Assembly (NCBI RefSeq): GCF_002150005.2
Contig: NZ_MSPP01000003.1
Location: forward strand, 186,001-250,000
From: Marivivens niveibacter
GTDB lineage: Bacteria; Pseudomonadota; Alphaproteobacteria; Rhodobacterales; Rhodobacteraceae
Reading direction: 5' to 3'
DNA: 64,000 bases
Shown: positions 7,030 to 16,194 of the stretch, piece after piece
Numbering within the stretch: position 1 is the stretch's first letter
How the letters are laid out: every line of letters starts with the position of its first letter
The notes under the pieces: generated by a model
What the model was told of the DNA's origin: nothing
Seen by the model: the letters and a program-made list of their open reading frames with translations, nothing else
Databases searched by the model: none
Program-made: the position numbers and the translations under genes

Positions 7030-8994
7030 TTAAGCGGCTTTTTCGGATGGATCTACTAAGACGACAATGTCTTCCATAATGCGGTTCAATTCGAAATCTT
7101 TGGGTGTATAGACACGCGCGACACCCATATTGATTAATTTTTGCGCATCCTCATCCGGAATAATGCCGCCCGCAATTACCGGAATGTGATCCAATCCTTT
7201 GGCTTTTAGTTTTTCGACGACTTCGCCAATTAATGGCAGGTGCGAACCTGAAAGGATCGAAAGGCCGATAACATGCGCTTGGTCGCGTTCTGCAGCCTCG
7301 ATGATTTCGTCCGGCGTTAGGCGGATACCTTCGTATGTGATGTCCATGCCGCAATCGCGTGCACGGGCTGCGATTTGTTCGGCACCGTTCGAATGGCCGT
7401 CCAGTCCAGGTTTGCCAACGATGAATTTCAACGGACGGCCCAGTTTGCCCGATACATTCGCCACGCGGTCGCGGATGTCATCCAGACCTTCGGTGCGGTT
7501 CGATGGGTTTTTGGACACGCCTGTTGGGGCGCGGTATTGGCCGAATACCTGACGGATCGCTTCGGCCCATTCGCCTGTGGTGACGCCCGCTTTGGCAGCG
7601 GCGATTGATGGGATCATGATGTTTGTGCCGTCTTTGGCGGCGGCGGACAGGTCTGCCAGTGCTTTGGCAACCGCATCCGCGTCACGGGACGATTTCCATT
7701 CGTTCAGGCGTTGGATCTGTTCCGCCTCCACTGCTGGATCAACGGTCATGATCGCGTCATCGCCAGAGGTCAGCGGCGAAGGTTCGCCCTGTTGCCATTT
7801 GTTCACGCCAACAACGGTGGTTTCGCCCGCTTCGATGTTGTTGATGCGTTTGCCGTTGGATTCGACCAGACGGGATTTCATGTATTCGATCGACTGAACC
7901 GCGCCGCCCATACCGTCGATGGTGGCTAGCTCTTCGCGTGCGCCTTCTTTCAACGCGGCGACTTTGCGTTCGACGGCTGGGTTGTTGTCGAACAGATCGT
8001 CGTATTCCAGCAGGTCGGTTTCATAGGCCATGATCTGTTGCATACGCAGGGACCATTGTTGGTCCCATGGACGCGGCAGCCCCAAGGCTTCGTTCCATGC
8101 AGGCAGCTGAACAGCGCGCGCGCGTGCGTTTTTCGACAGGGTGACGGCCAGCATTTCGATCAGAATACGGTATACGTTATTTTCTGGCTGCTGTTCGGTC
8201 AGGCCAAGGCTGTTGACCTGAACGCCATAACGGAAACGGCGCATTTTTGGATCTTCGACGCCATAACGTTCCTGACAAATCTCGTCCCACAGTTCGACGA
8301 ACGCGCGCATTTTGCACATTTCGGTGACGAAACGGATGCCTGCGTTCACAAAGAACGAAATGCGGCCGACCATGTTGGGGAAATGTTCGGCTGGAACTTT
8401 GTCTTTCAGATCGTCCAAAACGGCCGTTGCGGTCGCTAGTGCGAATGCCAGTTCTTCCTCTGGCGTCGCGCCTGCCTCTTGCAAGTGGTAGGAGCAGACG
8501 TTCATCGGGTTCCATTTAGGCAGGTTTTCACGGGTATAGGCGGCGACGTCCGTGATCATGCGTAGGGATGGTTTGGGCGGACAGATGTAGGTGCCGCGCG
8601 ACAGGTATTCTTTGATAATGTCGTTTTGCACGGTGCCTTGCAGTTTGGACACATCCGCGCCCTGTTCTTCGGCCACAGCGATGTATAGCGACAACAGCCA
8701 AGGCGCGGTCGCGTTGATCGTCATCGATGTGTTCATCTGTTCCAGCGGGATTTGGTCGAACAGCGCGCGCATATCCCCTAGGTGGCAAACGGGCACGCCC
8801 ACTTTGCCAACCTCGCCACGCGACAGGCGGTGATCAGAATCATATCCGGTCTGGGTTGGCAGGTCGAAAGCGACCGATAGACCGGTCTGACCTTTTGCCA
8901 GGTTCGAACGATACAAAGCGTTGGACGCAGCGGCGGTCGAGTGACCCGCATAAGTCCGGAACAGCCATGGACGATCTTTCTGCGCTTGCGACAT
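7030..8994 (-). CDS. meaA: ethylmalonyl-CoA mutase
   Basis: This 654-residue coenzyme B12-dependent mutase converts (2R)-ethylmalonyl-CoA to methylsuccinyl-CoA in the ethylmalonyl-CoA pathway. The N-terminal catalytic barrel contains TYAGHSTAAASN and TINATAPWLL. The C-terminal B12-binding domain has the DxHxxG motif as DGHSNGAEQIA near residue 525, followed by LSGSH and AGGIIP. The frame extends to 9081, but the ATG at 8994 has an excellent AGGAGG. Its ccr and mch neighbours favour ethylmalonyl-CoA over methylmalonyl-CoA as substrate. Confidence 0.92.
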   Translation of the reverse strand: MSQAQKDRPWLFRTYAGHSTAAASNALYRSNLAKGQTGLSVAFDLPTQTGYDSDHRLSRGEVGKVGVPVCHLGDMRALFDQIPLEQMNTSMTINATAPWLLSLYIAVAEEQGADVSKLQGTVQNDIIKEYLSRGTYICPPKPSLRMITDVAAYTRENLPKWNPMNVCSYHLQEAGATPEEELAFALATATAVLDDLKDKVPAEHFPNMVGRISFFVNAGIRFVTEMCKMRAFVELWDEICQERYGVEDPKMRRFRYGVQVNSLGLTEQQPENNVYRILIEMLAVTLSKNARARAVQLPAWNEALGLPRPWDQQWSLRMQQIMAYETDLLEYDDLFDNNPAVERKVAALKEGAREELATIDGMGGAVQSIEYMKSRLVESNGKRINNIEAGETTVVGVNKWQQGEPSPLTSGDDAIMTVDPAVEAEQIQRLNEWKSSRDADAVAKALADLSAAAKDGTNIMIPSIAAAKAGVTTGEWAEAIRQVFGQYRAPTGVSKNPSNRTEGLDDIRDRVANVSGKLGRPLKFIVGKPGLDGHSNGAEQIAARARDCGMDITYEGIRLTPDEIIEAAERDQAHVIGLSILSGSHLPLIGEVVEKLKAKGLDHIPVIAGGIIPDEDAQKLINMGVARVYTPKDFELNRIMEDIVVLVDPSEKAA

Positions 8995-9017
8995 GTTGGG
9001 CCTCCTAAGAATCTTTT

Positions 9018-9034
9018 GGGTAATTTTATTACCC
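9018..9034. promoter_or_regulatory. palindrome upstream of meaA
   Basis: GGGTAAT and ATTACCC flank a TTT centre, a perfect 7+7 palindrome 24-40 bases upstream of the meaA ATG and about 100 bases from the divergent acyltransferase gene. It could be an operator or a short 5'-UTR hairpin. Confidence 0.4.
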
Positions 9035-9132
9035 TCAGGAATTGAATACGGAAACAATGCATCCCTGTCAATTCGCTGCAACGCGGCGTCAGCCTATTGT
9101 CGAATATCTGATTTCAGTCCATTGTCCGCGCG

Positions 9133-10488
9133 ATGACTACGCCCGTGACATTGCCGCTATGGCTCCTTGTATTAATTGTGCTCTTCGCGGCGGTAACGTT
9201 CGCGTCGCATTTTTTGTTTCCATCTGTCCGTTGGTTTTTCCGTCGGCGCATGGAACGTGCGGTGTCGCGGCTGAATAAACGTCTGGCTCGCCCGATCGAG
9301 CCATTCAAATTGGCCCGCCGTTACGACACCATCCAGCGCGTGATTTATGACCCTGAAGTCACCAAAGCGATCCACCGCACCGCGCGAGTCGAAGGGATTC
9401 CTGAAAACGTGGCTTCTGAACGTGCCCGTAGATATGCCCGTGAAATTGTGCCGAGTTTTTCAGCGACCGTATATTTCGGCATCGGTGCGCGTTTGTCGCG
9501 TTGGCTATCGCGCGCATTCTATAAAATACGTTTGGGTGCCTTAGATCGAGACAAGCTCGCGGCGATGGACCCAAACGCCACGTGGGTTTTTGTGATCAAT
9601 CATCGAAGCAACATGGATTACGTTCTGATCACCCATATGATCAGTAGCGCGGGAACGTTGGCCTATGCGGTGGGGGAATGGGCGCGCGTCTGGCCGTTGT
9701 CATGGCTAGTGCGTGCGATGGGGGCGTACTTCATCCGTCGCGGATCGCATGGTCAGTTGTATCGGGCTGTTTTGGCGGCTTATGTGCGTTTGGCCACGCA
9801 AAACGGCGTATCTCAGGCGTTTTTCCCCGAAGGTGGGCTGTCTTTGACTGGTGCAATGGGGCGGCCAAAGCTGGGATTACTTAGTTACATGGTCGAAGGG
9901 TGGGATGCTGATGACCGCGATGTCATCTTTGTACCTGTGGCGTTGAATTATGACCGCGTCCCCGAAGATCGCATTCTGGTTCGTGCTGCGCAAACTGGTG
10001 AACGCAAATTCCGACCGTCGTTTGGAGCCGCCGTGCTGGCGATCCCTGTCACCATCTGGCGGGCGATCCGATTGAAGTTCACCCCCTTTGGTACCGCTGC
10101 AGTTGGATTTGGGAAACCATTGGTTCTGTCGGAATTCATGAAATCGTCGGGCAGTCATGGGGTCGAACAACTGGCCGAGGATCTGATGGACCGCATGGCG
10201 GATACGGTGCCTTTAGTCCCGACGCCATTGGTCGCGCGAGCTGTTCTGGCAGGCGCGGATACGGCGGAAAAGATCGAAAACCATATTGCGGGCACACTAG
10301 ATATATATGCGGCGCGCGGCGGTGCGTTGCCTAGGCGCGGACCCAAAGGGTTAACCAAAGAAGGCATCGCACTGTTGGTTGCCCGTAAAATTCTGGTCCG
10401 GTCGGCCGCGAAATATTCTGTCGCGGATGGTGAGCTGCCGTTGGTGGAGTATTACGCCGCATCTATCGCGCACCATTTCGATCACTGA
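9133..10488 (+). CDS. PlsB-like glycerol-3-phosphate/lysophospholipid acyltransferase
   Basis: This 451-residue protein has an N-terminal membrane helix (about residues 7-27) and the acyltransferase blocks in the order known from PlsB: NHRSNMD (block I, about 154-160), FPEGGLSLTGAMGRPK (block III, about 227-242) and FVPVALNYDRVPED (block IV, about 264-277). It probably acylates glycerol 3-phosphate or a lysolipid at the inner membrane. It is shorter than E. coli PlsB and lacks much of its N-terminal region, so the exact substrate is open. It is divergent from meaA and followed by a terminator. Confidence 0.8.
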   Translation: MTTPVTLPLWLLVLIVLFAAVTFASHFLFPSVRWFFRRRMERAVSRLNKRLARPIEPFKLARRYDTIQRVIYDPEVTKAIHRTARVEGIPENVASERARRYAREIVPSFSATVYFGIGARLSRWLSRAFYKIRLGALDRDKLAAMDPNATWVFVINHRSNMDYVLITHMISSAGTLAYAVGEWARVWPLSWLVRAMGAYFIRRGSHGQLYRAVLAAYVRLATQNGVSQAFFPEGGLSLTGAMGRPKLGLLSYMVEGWDADDRDVIFVPVALNYDRVPEDRILVRAAQTGERKFRPSFGAAVLAIPVTIWRAIRLKFTPFGTAAVGFGKPLVLSEFMKSSGSHGVEQLAEDLMDRMADTVPLVPTPLVARAVLAGADTAEKIENHIAGTLDIYAARGGALPRRGPKGLTKEGIALLVARKILVRSAAKYSVADGELPLVEYYAASIAHHFDH

Positions 10489-10516
10489 ATTTACCCGACA
10501 TTAGTCGCAAAGATGA

Positions 10517-10546
10517 CCCGCGCCGCCCTGTGCAGCGCGGTTTTTT
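10517..10546 (+). terminator. rho-independent terminator after the PlsB-like gene
   Basis: CCGCGC pairs with GCGCGG around an 11-base loop and is followed by TTTTTT, 29 bases after the stop codon. Confidence 0.8.
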
Positions 10547-10598
10547 CGTGAATCTGCGCTAAAATCGGGTTTTTACGCTGCGTTGCGGAAGAAATAAA

Positions 10599-10650
10599 AT
10601 TACAAAGATTAAAACAGAATGATTGTAATCTTTCGCGCAAGATTGTATCT
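10599..10650. promoter_or_regulatory. interleaved repeats upstream of ccr
   Basis: This AT-rich stretch before ccr contains AAAGATTA (10604-10611) inverted as TAATCTTT (10626-10633), ATTACAA (10599-10605) inverted as TTGTAAT (10623-10629), and GATTGTA repeated directly at 10621 and 10641, 20 bases apart. The second copy lies in AGATTGTATCT, itself a palindrome. The pattern suggests binding sites for a regulator of ccr. The 5' leader to the start codon is about 65 bases. Confidence 0.4.
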
Positions 10651-10715
10651 CTGCAGTACAGCGTCCGATTCTGCGACGCAGCGAATTAGAAACAAATCGA
10701 CCGATGGAGAGACCG

Positions 10716-11984
10716 ATGGCCCTCGATTACGATGCACCCAAAAAAGACCTCTACGAGGTTGGTGAAATCCCTCCGCTCGGCCATGTGCCGGCACAAATGT
10801 ACGCGTGGGCGATCCGCCGCGAACGTCATGGCGAACCTGACAAATCGTTTCAGGTAGAAGTTGTAGAAACCCCAAAACTGGACGCAAACGAAGTTCTGGT
10901 TTTGGTGATGGCTGCTGGCGTTAACTATAACGGTGTTTGGGCTGGTCTGGGCGTTCCGATTTCCCCATTCGACGGCCACGGTGCTGATTACCACATCGCG
11001 GGTTCCGATGCGTCCGGCATCATCTGGGCTGTTGGCGACAAGGTGAAAAACTGGAAAGTCGGCGACGAAGTTGTCATCCACTGTAACCAAGACGACGGCG
11101 ACGATGAAGAATGCAACGGCGGCGATCCAATGTATTCCCCGACCCAGCGTATCTGGGGCTACGAAACCCCTGATGGGTCTTTCGCACAGTTCACCCGCGT
11201 TCAGGCGCAACAGCTGCTGCCACGTCCTAAACACCTGACTTGGGAAGAGTCCGCTTGCTACACCCTGACGCTGGCAACTGCATACCGTATGCTGTTTGGC
11301 CACGCGCCACACGACATCAAACCAGGTCAGCACGTTCTGGTTTGGGGTGCGTCCGGTGGTCTGGGTTCGTTTGCTGTTCAGTTGGCCAAAGCGGCTGGCG
11401 CACATGCGATCGGCGTTATCTCGGATGAATCCAAACGTGACTTTGTTATGTCGATGGGCGCCAAAGGCGTCATTAACCGCAAAGATTTCAACTGCTGGGG
11501 CCAACTGCCGACAGTGAACACGCCAGAATATGACGCGTGGTTCAAAGAGGCGCGCCGTTTCGGCAAAGCGATCTGGGAATTCACCGGCAAAGGCAACAAC
11601 GTAGACATCGTGTTCGAACACCCAGGTGAATCGACGTTCCCCGTGTCCAACCTTGTCTGTAAAAAAGGCGGCATGGTTGTGATCTGCGCGGGTACGACTG
11701 GTTTCAACTGTACCTTCGACGTTCGCTACACTTGGATGCACCAGAAACGCCTGCAGGGTTCGCACTTTGCGCACCTGAAGCAGGCGGCATCCGCGAACCG
11801 TCTGGTCTGCGAAGAAAAAATCGATCCATGCATGTCCGAAGTGTTCCCATGGGCTGAAATCCCGGATGCGCACATCAAAATGATGAAAAACCAGCACTTG
11901 CCAGGCAACATGGCGGTTCTGGTTCAGGCCCAAGAAAATGGCCTGCGCACATTCGAAGAAGTGTTGGAACGTTCGGGTAAATAA
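10716..11984 (+). CDS. ccr: crotonyl-CoA carboxylase/reductase
   Basis: This 422-residue enzyme reductively carboxylates crotonyl-CoA to (2S)-ethylmalonyl-CoA with NADPH and CO2, the defining step of the ethylmalonyl-CoA pathway. It is a medium-chain dehydrogenase-type protein. The nucleotide-binding loop WGASGGLGSFAVQLA lies near residue 210, and AAGVNYNGVWAGLG, HCNQDDGDDEECNGGDP and YTWMHQKRLQGSHF match the Ccr family closely. An ATG at 10704 is in frame, but GGAGAGA between it and the ATG at 10716 is the likely ribosome-binding site, and MALDYDAPKKDLYE matches known N-termini. Confidence 0.97.
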   Translation: MALDYDAPKKDLYEVGEIPPLGHVPAQMYAWAIRRERHGEPDKSFQVEVVETPKLDANEVLVLVMAAGVNYNGVWAGLGVPISPFDGHGADYHIAGSDASGIIWAVGDKVKNWKVGDEVVIHCNQDDGDDEECNGGDPMYSPTQRIWGYETPDGSFAQFTRVQAQQLLPRPKHLTWEESACYTLTLATAYRMLFGHAPHDIKPGQHVLVWGASGGLGSFAVQLAKAAGAHAIGVISDESKRDFVMSMGAKGVINRKDFNCWGQLPTVNTPEYDAWFKEARRFGKAIWEFTGKGNNVDIVFEHPGESTFPVSNLVCKKGGMVVICAGTTGFNCTFDVRYTWMHQKRLQGSHFAHLKQAASANRLVCEEKIDPCMSEVFPWAEIPDAHIKMMKNQHLPGNMAVLVQAQENGLRTFEEVLERSGK

Positions 11985-12004
11985 TTTGCGAACGATCTGA
12001 ATAG

Positions 12005-12034
12005 AAACGCGGGGCCAATGGTCCCGCGTTTTGC
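12005..12034 (+). terminator. rho-independent terminator after ccr
   Basis: A ten-pair stem (ACGCGGGGCC with GGTCCCGCGT, one G-U) has a three-base loop and is followed by TTTGCGTTTTG. Confidence 0.88.
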
Positions 12035-12080
12035 GTTTTGGTGTCTGGTGCCTGTCGCGGGGTCGCTGTAGGGTCGCGCT

Positions 12081-13613
12081 ATGTCGAATACTGCGCTTAC
12101 TTTCTCTGACGATCAGGCCCAAGCTTGGGATCAATTGACCGACGTTCTGGCGAATGCAGGCGTTAATCTGTCCGATGATTTACTGACATCACCGCAGAGC
12201 GACAGCAGTGCAGTCATGGCCGTGATCGGCAAGGCAGGGTCGGGTAAAACGCTGTTATTGGCGGAACTGACCAAGGCGCTAAAGGAGGCAGGCGTTTCAA
12301 TCGTTTCGGGCGATTTTGAAAGCAAACGTAAAAAAGACCGCCGTTCGCTGGCGATTTTGGCCCCCACGAACAAAGCCGCATCAGTTCTGCGCAATCGCGG
12401 CGTGCCTGCGACGACGATCCACCGGATTTTGTACACGCCCGTTTACGACCCCGAATATGAAAAACTGGCCGAATGGCTAAACGGTGAATGTGATCGCCCC
12501 GCGATCGAAGGTTTGACCGATGTCGCGCTGGATCGCGCCTATGCATCGTTCCAAATCAATGCGTCGGTTCCTGCGGCATTGGCCGCGGCGGGGTTGCGCG
12601 GTTCGGATTTCATCACAGGCTGGAAACGCCGCGAAGAGCCGCTGGACATCGGGTTCATCGACGAAAGCTCGATGCTGGATCAAAAGGCGCTGGATGATCT
12701 GCGCGATATTTTCCCGACGCTCGTTCTGTTTGGCGATCCGGCACAGTTGCCGCCCGTTCAGGGCACCGGCGGGATGGTGTTTGAAAAATTGCCCGAAAAG
12801 AACCGTTTGGTTCTGAGCCGCATCCACAGACAAGAGGCCGACAGCCCCATTCTGGATCTGGCCCACGCGCTAGCCGATCCGATGGTCGATTTCTACCGTT
12901 TCGAACGCATGGTCGAAGAGGCAGCAGCCCGCGACCCACGCGTTGTACTGGCCCAAAGGGTCGAAGCCGACCTGATGGCGCGGTCCCCCGTTTTGGTCTG
13001 GCGCAATGCCACGCGCATCCGCTTGATCCACGCATTCCGCGCGGCTTATGGCGCGCCCGAGGATGCGTTGTTGCCGGGTGAGCCGCTGATCTGCGACGGT
13101 ATCGAATTGCCGATGAAGCACCGCAAAAAACGGCTGGACCTAGAGGCGCGCGGCCTGATCAAGGGCGCGCAGGTCGTGTATCGCGGCCCAGGATCTCGGC
13201 CTGGGTTTTCCAAACTGTGGATCATGGGGGCAGAAGACCCTCAGGTCGCCGCCGCCAGCATCGTAAAGATCGAAAAAGAAGGTGAAGAAGAACCCTTTAT
13301 CCCATATGCCGCCCGCATGGGCGCCGTGTTCCTGCATGGCGCCGCTGTGACCATTCACAAGGCGCAGGGTTCGCAGTGGGATACAGTGCAGGTATTCGCC
13401 CCCGATATCGAAATCGCCGCGAAAATGGGGCGGGTCGAGGCAGGTCAGCCATTATGGAAACGGTTGGCCTATGTGGCGATCACGCGTGCTGAACGTGAAC
13501 TGCGCTGGGTTGTCCGCAATCGTCTTGCGCGTCCGTCAGAGCCATTGGGTGTCGATGATCTGGATGCACCAGCGCCGCAGTTTGAACTGACCGCGCAAGA
13601 ACAAGACGATTAA
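12081..13613 (+). CDS. ATP-dependent DNA helicase, RecD/Dda-like
   Basis: A 510-residue superfamily 1 helicase. Visible motifs are Walker A GKAGSGKT (about residues 50-57), ILAPTNKAA (motif Ia region), Walker B-like IGFIDESSMLD (about 192-202), FGDPAQLPPVQG (motif III), and the C-terminal UvrD-like VTIHKAQGSQWDTV and YVAITRAERELRWV (motifs V and VI). It lacks nuclease domains and is shorter than RecD2, resembling stand-alone RecD-like helicases of alphaproteobacteria. Its role in repair or replication restart is inferred. It converges on the TIGR02186 gene, sharing TTAA as both stop codons. Confidence 0.85.
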   Translation: MSNTALTFSDDQAQAWDQLTDVLANAGVNLSDDLLTSPQSDSSAVMAVIGKAGSGKTLLLAELTKALKEAGVSIVSGDFESKRKKDRRSLAILAPTNKAASVLRNRGVPATTIHRILYTPVYDPEYEKLAEWLNGECDRPAIEGLTDVALDRAYASFQINASVPAALAAAGLRGSDFITGWKRREEPLDIGFIDESSMLDQKALDDLRDIFPTLVLFGDPAQLPPVQGTGGMVFEKLPEKNRLVLSRIHRQEADSPILDLAHALADPMVDFYRFERMVEEAAARDPRVVLAQRVEADLMARSPVLVWRNATRIRLIHAFRAAYGAPEDALLPGEPLICDGIELPMKHRKKRLDLEARGLIKGAQVVYRGPGSRPGFSKLWIMGAEDPQVAAASIVKIEKEGEEEPFIPYAARMGAVFLHGAAVTIHKAQGSQWDTVQVFAPDIEIAAKMGRVEAGQPLWKRLAYVAITRAERELRWVVRNRLARPSEPLGVDDLDAPAPQFELTAQEQDD

Positions 13614-14365
13614 CGGCGCAGTATCGCAAAGGCGGCAGAGGCCGCCCAACCCGCGACGGCGGCAATCAGCAGCGATAGCAGCCCATATAGTGCGGCTTGG
13701 TTTTGGCTAAGGTTATATAGCCAGCGTTCAATGCCGACTTTGTAGACTGGAATTTCCGTCTGAAACGAGTCGATGATATGTCCATCCCGCGTCAGGAAAA
13801 TACGTGTTTTGTAATCGCCCTCGGTCAGGTTCGACGGCAATTGGATTGCGGTGTGGAACAGGGTATCGCCTTCGATTGCGACTGCACCTTCTAGCAATTG
13901 AAACAGATCGCTGTTCTGTTTTATGCGCATATAGGCTTCGGTGTATTCATTTATGGCAAAGGCATCCTGCCCGACCGCGCGAACGACGCGGCCCCATGAA
14001 ATGGCGTTGTGTAAATCCTCTAGGGGCAACAAAACGTCGGTCAACGGGGCAGATGATGCGATCGCATAGAACGACGGTGCGATGTCAATCGCTGCGCTAT
14101 CTGTATTGACCCAAATGCCCGCGACTCTGTCTTTTTGTCGAACTTCGACTGGGACGTTCGGGCCTGCTACGGCAATGATGACACCCAATTCAGTCGTTTG
14201 GGGTGGGGGCTCGTCGCGACTGATCGCGCCAAAAATCAAAATTTCGGATCCCGTAAAAGAGGCGGTGATGGAAACTTCGTCTTGGCTAAGGCCGAGCACG
14301 ATTTTTTCGTCTGCGGCCGCAATTGCGGGGATTAGCGTCAACAAGAATGCCAAGAGCCGGATCAT
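13610..14365 (-). CDS. TIGR02186 family membrane protein
   Basis: A 251-residue protein has a cleavable signal peptide (to about residue 18), a periplasmic beta-rich domain and one C-terminal transmembrane helix (about 225-248). It matches the alphaproteobacterial TIGR02186 family, normally found beside a TauE/SafE permease as here. Its ATG overlaps the permease stop by 4 bases, so the two are translated together. It may be an accessory subunit of the exporter; the biochemical role is unknown. Confidence 0.8.
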   Translation of the reverse strand: MIRLLAFLLTLIPAIAAADEKIVLGLSQDEVSITASFTGSEILIFGAISRDEPPPQTTELGVIIAVAGPNVPVEVRQKDRVAGIWVNTDSAAIDIAPSFYAIASSAPLTDVLLPLEDLHNAISWGRVVRAVGQDAFAINEYTEAYMRIKQNSDLFQLLEGAVAIEGDTLFHTAIQLPSNLTEGDYKTRIFLTRDGHIIDSFQTEIPVYKVGIERWLYNLSQNQAALYGLLSLLIAAVAGWAASAAFAILRR

Positions 14366-15270
14366 TGCAGCACCCCGATCGAATACAGCTCTGCCGGTTT
14401 GATCAGCAAATCTAGACCCAATTTGATGCAGACCAGCAGAACCAAAGAGGCTAGCAAAATACGCAACTGTTCGGCCTTTAGGCGCATCCCGATTTGGGCA
14501 CCCACCTGTGCACCAATAACCCCGCCAATCAACAGCAAGAGCGCCAGAATAATATCAACGGTCTGATTGGTGATCGCATGCATCATAGTGGTAAACGCAG
14601 CGACAAAAGTGATTTGAAACAGCGATGTCCCGATCACAACCTTTGTCGGCATGCCCAGCAGGTAAATCATCGCGGGGACCATGATAAACCCACCGCCAAC
14701 ACCCATGATCGCGGCCAAAATACCGACCGCGACGCCGACCATCAGGGGTGGAATCACTGAGATATAAAGGCCAGAAACGCGGAATTTGATTTTGAACGGT
14801 AGGTTGTGCACCCAGTTGTGGCGGCGGCGTTTCGGGGCACCTGAACGTTTACTGCGCATCAAGGCCCGCAGGCTTTCGATCATCATCAGGCCGCCAACAA
14901 TGCCCAGAAAAATGACGTAGCAAAGGTTTACCAACAGGTCGACCTGACCCAGTTGTTTCAGAATGTTGAACACCTGCACGCCAACGGCTGATCCGATGAT
15001 ACCGCCGATCAACAGCACCCAGCCCATCGCGAAATCTACACCACGTCGTTTGATGTGACCCATCAAGGCAGACACCGAACTGGCGACGATCTGGTTGGCG
15101 GATGTTGCGACCGCTACAGCTGGCGGGATACCCACGAAAAACAGCAGTGGCGTGATCAGGAACCCGCCGCCAACGCCAAACATTCCAGACAGCACACCAA
15201 CAAGCCCCCCAATGCCGAGGAGCAAGTAGATATTGACCGAAATTTCGGCGATCGGCAGGTAGATTTGCAT
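14362..15270 (-). CDS. TauE/SafE family sulfite/organosulfonate exporter permease
   Basis: A 302-residue inner-membrane protein has about eight hydrophobic segments arranged as two repeats, each with a GxFGVGGGFLITPLL-type motif (about residues 26-40 and GVGGGFIMVPAMIYLLG at 191-207). Family members export sulfite, sulfoacetate or other small anions. It is coupled to the TIGR02186 gene. The 126 bases between its start and the next terminator hold no other gene. Substrate is not predictable from sequence. Confidence 0.85.
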   Translation of the reverse strand: MQIYLPIAEISVNIYLLLGIGGLVGVLSGMFGVGGGFLITPLLFFVGIPPAVAVATSANQIVASSVSALMGHIKRRGVDFAMGWVLLIGGIIGSAVGVQVFNILKQLGQVDLLVNLCYVIFLGIVGGLMMIESLRALMRSKRSGAPKRRRHNWVHNLPFKIKFRVSGLYISVIPPLMVGVAVGILAAIMGVGGGFIMVPAMIYLLGMPTKVVIGTSLFQITFVAAFTTMMHAITNQTVDIILALLLLIGGVIGAQVGAQIGMRLKAEQLRILLASLVLLVCIKLGLDLLIKPAELYSIGVLQ

Positions 15271-15396
15271 AGCCTGTCCGTAGGTAAGGTTTGGTTTACC
15301 TCACCCCGTAATGCGGGAAGTGTCAAATGGATAGAGTAAAAAGGAAAAGCTGAGGCGCCTTACCTGTAGTCCGCGGTTTATGGCGCACAGGAAATG

Positions 15397-15424
15397 AAAA
15401 CGGCGGGGAATGCCCCGCCGTTAT
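15397..15424 (-). terminator. rho-independent terminator of the sugar ABC operon
   Basis: AACGGCGGGG and CCCCGCCGTT form a ten-pair stem with a four-base loop. On the minus strand it is followed by TTTTC. It starts just past the stop codon of the ATPase gene. Confidence 0.85.
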
Positions 15425-15426
15425 GT

Positions 15427-16194
15427 TTATGCTGCTTCGGGTTCTTTCGCCCCAGTCATGAGAGCTACAGCGTCAGACATGCTGTGCGTTTTGGGATCAA
15501 TGACACACAGGCGTTTGCCCAAACGGTGTACGTGAATACGGTCGGCCAATTCAAAGACGTGCGGCATGTTGTGGCTGATCAAGATGATCGGAATACCACG
15601 CGATTTTACGTCTTGGATCAGTTCCAGCACCTTACGGCTTTCTTTGACGCCTAGGGCCGCGGTGGGTTCGTCCAGAATGATGACTTTGGAACCGAACGCC
15701 GCTGCGCGTGCCACCGCAACGCCCTGACGTTGGCCGCCCGATAGGGTTTCGACCGCTTGGTTGATGTTCTGAATGGTCATCAGGCCCAATTCAGACAGCT
15801 TTTCGCGGGCGAACTCCTCCATTGCGGGGTAGTCCAGCATTTTCAGGGCCGACCCCATGAACCCCTTTTTGCGGATTTCGCGGCCGACGAACATGTTGTC
15901 CACAATCGACAGGGCAGGGGACAGGGCCAAGGTTTGGTAGACCGTTTCGATGCCCGCGTCGCGCGCCTCTAGCGGAGTGCCAAAGCTGACCTTTTTGCCT
16001 TCTAGTTCGATCGTGCCTTCGTCTGGGGTGACGGCGCCGGATAGCGCTTTGATCAGGGTCGATTTGCCTGCGCCGTTGTCGCCGATGACGGCCAGAATTT
16101 CGCCTGGGTACAGTTCGAAATCACAGTGGTCCAGAGCGGTCACACGGCCATAGCGTTTGACCAGATTTGTTGCTTTGAGGATGGGCTGTGTCAT
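15427..16194 (-). CDS. frcA: sugar ABC transporter ATP-binding protein (FrcA-like)
   Basis: This 255-residue single-domain ATPase has Walker A GDNGAGKST, Q-loop TVYQ, signature LSGGQRQGVAVARA, Walker B VIILDEPTAAL and a switch histidine in ILISHNMPHV. Unlike RbsA it has one nucleotide-binding domain, as in the Rhizobium fructose importer FrcBCA. The ATG at 16194 overlaps the permease stop (ATGA), which rules against the longer frame to 16215. It energises the transporter with the adjacent permease and binding protein. Fructose or a related sugar is likely but unproved. Confidence 0.8.
   Translation of the reverse strand: MTQPILKATNLVKRYGRVTALDHCDFELYPGEILAVIGDNGAGKSTLIKALSGAVTPDEGTIELEGKKVSFGTPLEARDAGIETVYQTLALSPALSIVDNMFVGREIRKKGFMGSALKMLDYPAMEEFAREKLSELGLMTIQNINQAVETLSGGQRQGVAVARAAAFGSKVIILDEPTAALGVKESRKVLELIQDVKSRGIPIILISHNMPHVFELADRIHVHRLGKRLCVIDPKTHSMSDAVALMTGAKEPEAA

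Noticed and set aside
10686-12134. 482-codon open frame antisense to ccr
   Set aside because: Shadow of the strongly biased ccr coding sequence; the protein looks like no known family.
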